Assembly: GCF_025961835.1 (NCBI RefSeq)
Contig: NZ_JAOQOK010000001.1
Coordinates: 1,550,001 to 1,614,000 of the forward strand
DNA length: 64,000 nt
DNA from: Sphingobium sp. B2D3C
GTDB lineage: Bacteria > Pseudomonadota > Alphaproteobacteria > Sphingomonadales > Sphingomonadaceae
Direction of reading: 5' to 3'
Position numbers and translations under genes: made by a program. Position 1 is the first letter of the stretch, and each line of letters starts with the position of its first letter. The notes under the pieces are model-generated. The model was not told the origin of the DNA. It saw nothing but the letters and a program-made list of their open reading frames with translations, and made no database searches. Of this stretch, positions 62,074 to 64,000 are shown piece by piece.

Positions 62074-62811
62074 ATGAGACCCATGCACAGCGCACAGCTT
62101 GAGGTTGCAGCCCTGACTTATGGTCGCCGGCCCGGTGTCTCACCGGATCAGCTGGCGCAGCAATATATGCCGCTGGTGCGCAAGATCGCCTGGCATGTCC
62201 ATGGCCGCGTCTCCAGCGCGATCGAGATCGAGGATCTGCTGCAGATCGGCATGGTCGCGCTGGTCGAGGCGGCCAACAGCTTCGAGGATCGCGGCTTCGG
62301 CTTTGCGACCTATGCGCAAATGCGCGTGCGCGGCGCGATGATCGACCATCTGCGTCGCCATGCGACCCTGTGTCGCTCGGCGATGGCGCGCCGCAAGACC
62401 ATTCAGGATGCCCGTCGCGCGCTGGAGCAACGCTTCGGTCGCCCGCCCGCGGATAGCGAAGTGGCCGCGCATCTGGGTCTTGATGCCGCTGGCTGGCGCG
62501 AGCTTGCCGACGGGACGGATATGGCCCAACACCAGAGCATGGACGAGGTCTATTCGGACCAGTCGATGTGGTTCGCCGATGCAACCGAGGGCGCCGAGGA
62601 AGTGCTGGAGCGGGAATCCCTCAAGCGCGCGGTTTCCGCCTGCATCAAGGAACTGCCCGAGCGCGAGGCGATGGTTCTGCAGCTCTACTTCGTCGAGGAG
62701 ATGAACCTTGAGGAAATCGGACTGACGCTCGATATCGGCGCGGCCCGGGTGTGCCAAATCAAGAAATCCGCGCTCGACAAGCTACGGGGACGCCTCAGCG
62801 CCTTCCTTTGA
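62074..62811 (+). CDS. fliA: Flagellar sigma factor FliA (sigma-28)
   Basis: A 245-residue alternative sigma factor for late flagellar genes. Region 2 reads IEIEDLLQIGMVALVEAANSF and GFATYAQMRVRGAMIDHLRR (both cut to short forms here), region 3 follows, and region 4 has LPEREAMVLQLYFVEEMNLEEIG with a helix-turn-helix near the end. It is inhibited by FlgM, encoded upstream, and would drive motAB. ATG codons at 62074 and 62083 are both possible starts. Confidence 0.96.
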   Translation: MRPMHSAQLEVAALTYGRRPGVSPDQLAQQYMPLVRKIAWHVHGRVSSAIEIEDLLQIGMVALVEAANSFEDRGFGFATYAQMRVRGAMIDHLRRHATLCRSAMARRKTIQDARRALEQRFGRPPADSEVAAHLGLDAAGWRELADGTDMAQHQSMDEVYSDQSMWFADATEGAEEVLERESLKRAVSACIKELPEREAMVLQLYFVEEMNLEEIGLTLDIGAARVCQIKKSALDKLRGRLSAFL

Positions 62812-62867
62812 CCGGAACCGCGCTGCGGGATGATCGTTTCTCCGCCATCAATCAGGTGGAGGATGAC

Positions 62868-63089
62868 ATGGCCGAAGAACCCAAAACGGTAATCGTCGAG
62901 CGCTCGAGCGGCGGCAGCGCAACCGCGATCATTGCGATCGTGGCACTGCTGATCCTCGCGGTGGGCGGCTACTTCCTGCTGCAGAGCCAGGATAACAAGA
63001 ACGACGCCGTGTCCACGGCGGCGCAGCAAGTCGGCGATGCAGCGCAGGATGTGGGCGATGCGGCCCAAGGTGCTGTCGATAAGAAGTGA
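62868..63089 (+). CDS. Small single-pass membrane protein
   Basis: A 73-residue protein with an acidic start, one membrane helix at about residues 19-39 (IIAIVALLILAVGGYFLL) and a C-terminal stretch with the repeat VGDAAQ-DVGDAAQ. A GGAGG ribosome site lies five bases before the ATG, which favours a real gene. No function is known. It follows fliA by 56 bp. Confidence 0.6.
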   Translation: MAEEPKTVIVERSSGGSATAIIAIVALLILAVGGYFLLQSQDNKNDAVSTAAQQVGDAAQDVGDAAQGAVDKK

Positions 63090-63145
63090 GCGTTTGCGGA
63101 CAGCGCGCGGCCTCAATTCAAACGTCGTTGAAGTCGAGCAGATTT

Positions 63146-63250
63146 AGCCCCTCCTCTTCGGAGGAGGGGTTGGGGTGGTGTCGCGCCCGCCCGGCCACTT
63201 GCTAAGTTTGCGATGCTGGCGCATCGCCACCACCCCCAGCCCCTCCTCTG
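63146..63250. repeat. Compound palindromic intergenic element (copy 2)
   Basis: A perfect nine-base hairpin CCCCTCCTC-TTCG-GAGGAGGGG (63148-63169) is followed by a long-range pair GGGGTGGTG (63172-63180) and CACCACCCC (63228-63236) and a third C-rich block at 63238-63250. The layout equals that of the element at 22100-22285, though the base sequence differs. No gene lies in the gap 63090-63320. Confidence 0.6.
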
Positions 63251-63320
63251 AGGCGAGCATATTTGTGGGTTTGGCCCGCGCAGCCTAGGCGAACCGCCGC
63301 GGTTGCGCTAAAGCGCGCCC

Positions 63321-64000
63321 ATGTCCGCCACTTACACCCTCGATACGGCGACCAGCCGGGCGAACCCCACGCCGGCGCCGATGCGTCGGCTGACGATTCC
63401 CGCCATCCGCGCGCGCAAAGTCGATGGGGTGACCGACTCGCCAATCGTGATGCTGACCGCCTACACGGCGCGGCAGGCGCAGTTGCTCGATCCCCATTGC
63501 GACCTGCTGCTGGTGGGCGACTCGCTCGGGCAGGTGATCTACGGCCTGCCGTCCTCCGTGCCCGTCACGCTCGAGATGATGGCCGCCCATGGCGCTGCGG
63601 TCGTGCGCGGCAGCTATCACAGCGCCGTCATCATCGACATGCCGTTCGGGAGCTATGAGGCCTCCCCTGAGCAGGCCTTCGCAAGTGCCGCGCGGCTGAT
63701 GAAGGAAACCGGCGCTGCCGGCGTGAAGCTGGAAGGCGGCGAGGCTATGGCACCGACCATCGCCTTTCTGAGCGAGCGGGGCATCCCGGTCTGCGCCCAT
63801 GTCGGGCTTACGCCGCAGGCGGTGAATGCGCTCGGCGGCTATGGACCGCGCGGCCGCGATGCCGCCGAAGCCGCCAAAATCCGCAATGATGCTCGCGCGG
63901 TTGCTGCAGCCGGCTGCTTTGCGATGGTGATCGAGGGCGTGATCGAGGAACTGGCTATCGAGATCACGGGAGACGTGCCCTGCCCCACGATCGGCATCGG
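63321..64000 (+). CDS. panB: 3-methyl-2-oxobutanoate hydroxymethyltransferase, 5' part
   Basis: The frame opens at ATG 63321 and runs off the window edge, giving 226 residues of about 280. PanB adds a hydroxymethyl group from 5,10-methylene-THF to alpha-ketoisovalerate, the first step of pantothenate synthesis. Visible family blocks are [14 protein letters not shown] near residue 46-59, [14 protein letters not shown] with the metal-binding Asp, [14 protein letters not shown] and GVKLEGGE. The TIM-barrel pattern continues to the edge without any break. Confidence 0.95.
   Translation, partial: MSATYTLDTATSRANPTPAPMRRLTIPAIRARKVDGVTDSPIVMLTAYTARQAQLLDPHCDLLLVGDSLGQVIYGLPSSVPVTLEMMAAHGAAVVRGSYHSAVIIDMPFGSYEASPEQAFASAARLMKETGAAGVKLEGGEAMAPTIAFLSERGIPVCAHVGLTPQAVNALGGYGPRGRDAAEAAKIRNDARAVAAAGCFAMVIEGVIEELAIEITGDVPCPTIGI

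Noticed and set aside
1..64000. tRNA, rRNA, tmRNA, CRISPR, IS or phage genes
   Set aside because: I looked in the larger gaps and saw no cloverleaf-like blocks, spaced repeats, transposase frames or attachment-site duplications. Small RNAs cannot be ruled out by eye.

Overview
The window looks like chromosomal DNA of a flagellated alphaproteobacterium, most probably a member of the Sphingomonadaceae; the genus cannot be fixed from sequence alone. The inference rests on high G+C, a CckA-type hybrid kinase, an alphaproteobacterial SOS box (GTTC-N7-GTTC) before recA, three secreted proteins ending in a PEPxxWA-CTERM sorting tail, an NDUFS4-like complex I subunit, and sigma-54 flagellar promoters with Caulobacter-like enhancer sites. 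I saw no rRNA, tRNA, CRISPR array, insertion sequence or prophage. The content is mostly core genome with a few accessory spots.

Layout. 1-1.7 kb: end of a CPA2/Kef-type antiporter and a cupin. 1.8-5.8 kb (minus): alaS and SOS-regulated recA. 5.8-9.2 kb (minus): a BcsA-like synthase with a PilZ domain, paired with an HlyD-like protein. 9.3-13.7 kb (minus): dapA, smpB, a DUF2062 protein and cckA. 13.8-17.7 kb (plus): Slt-type lytic transglycosylase, a tiny membrane protein, greB, a secreted protein of unknown function and a GNAT acetyltransferase. 17.7-22.9 kb: ppk2, aspS, rnd, an I78-type inhibitor, a palindromic repeat element and an orphan gene. 23.0-28.6 kb (minus): a DUF2066-like envelope protein, hda, ppk1 and ppx, divergent from purM-purN; PurN carries a C-terminal YjbR-like domain. 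30.9-33.3 kb: a lamin-tail PEPxxWA-CTERM protein, the dmeR-dmeF nickel/cobalt efflux pair and the complex I subunit. 33.4-39.8 kb: hrpB, a FeeM-like acyltransferase convergent with a PEPxxWA-CTERM gene, polyprenyl diphosphate synthase and chorismate mutase. 39.9-45.6 kb: a MASE1-PAS-GGDEF diguanylate cyclase, an EF-hand protein, an OmpR/EnvZ-type two-component pair and a third PEPxxWA-CTERM gene.

45.7-62.8 kb is a flagellar cluster. motA-motB run on the minus strand behind a sigma-28-like promoter. flgBCDEFGHIJKL run on the minus strand from a canonical sigma-54 promoter. Diverging on the plus strand are a minimal MotA/ExbB-like plus MotB-like pair, flgA (own sigma-54 promoter), flgM, a probable flgN, a lytic transglycosylase (own sigma-54 promoter), flhA and fliA. 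The window closes with a small membrane protein, a second palindromic element and the 5' part of panB.

Recurring themes are c-di-GMP (a cyclase plus a PilZ synthase), polyphosphate turnover (ppk1, ppx, ppk2) and cell-cycle control (CckA, Hda, and GTTAAC motifs confined to intergenic DNA). The strongest candidates for new biology are the second, minimal stator-like pair inside the flagellar regulon, the PilZ synthase/HlyD exopolysaccharide module, the PurN-YjbR fusion, and the FeeM-like acyltransferase beside a PEP-CTERM cargo gene.
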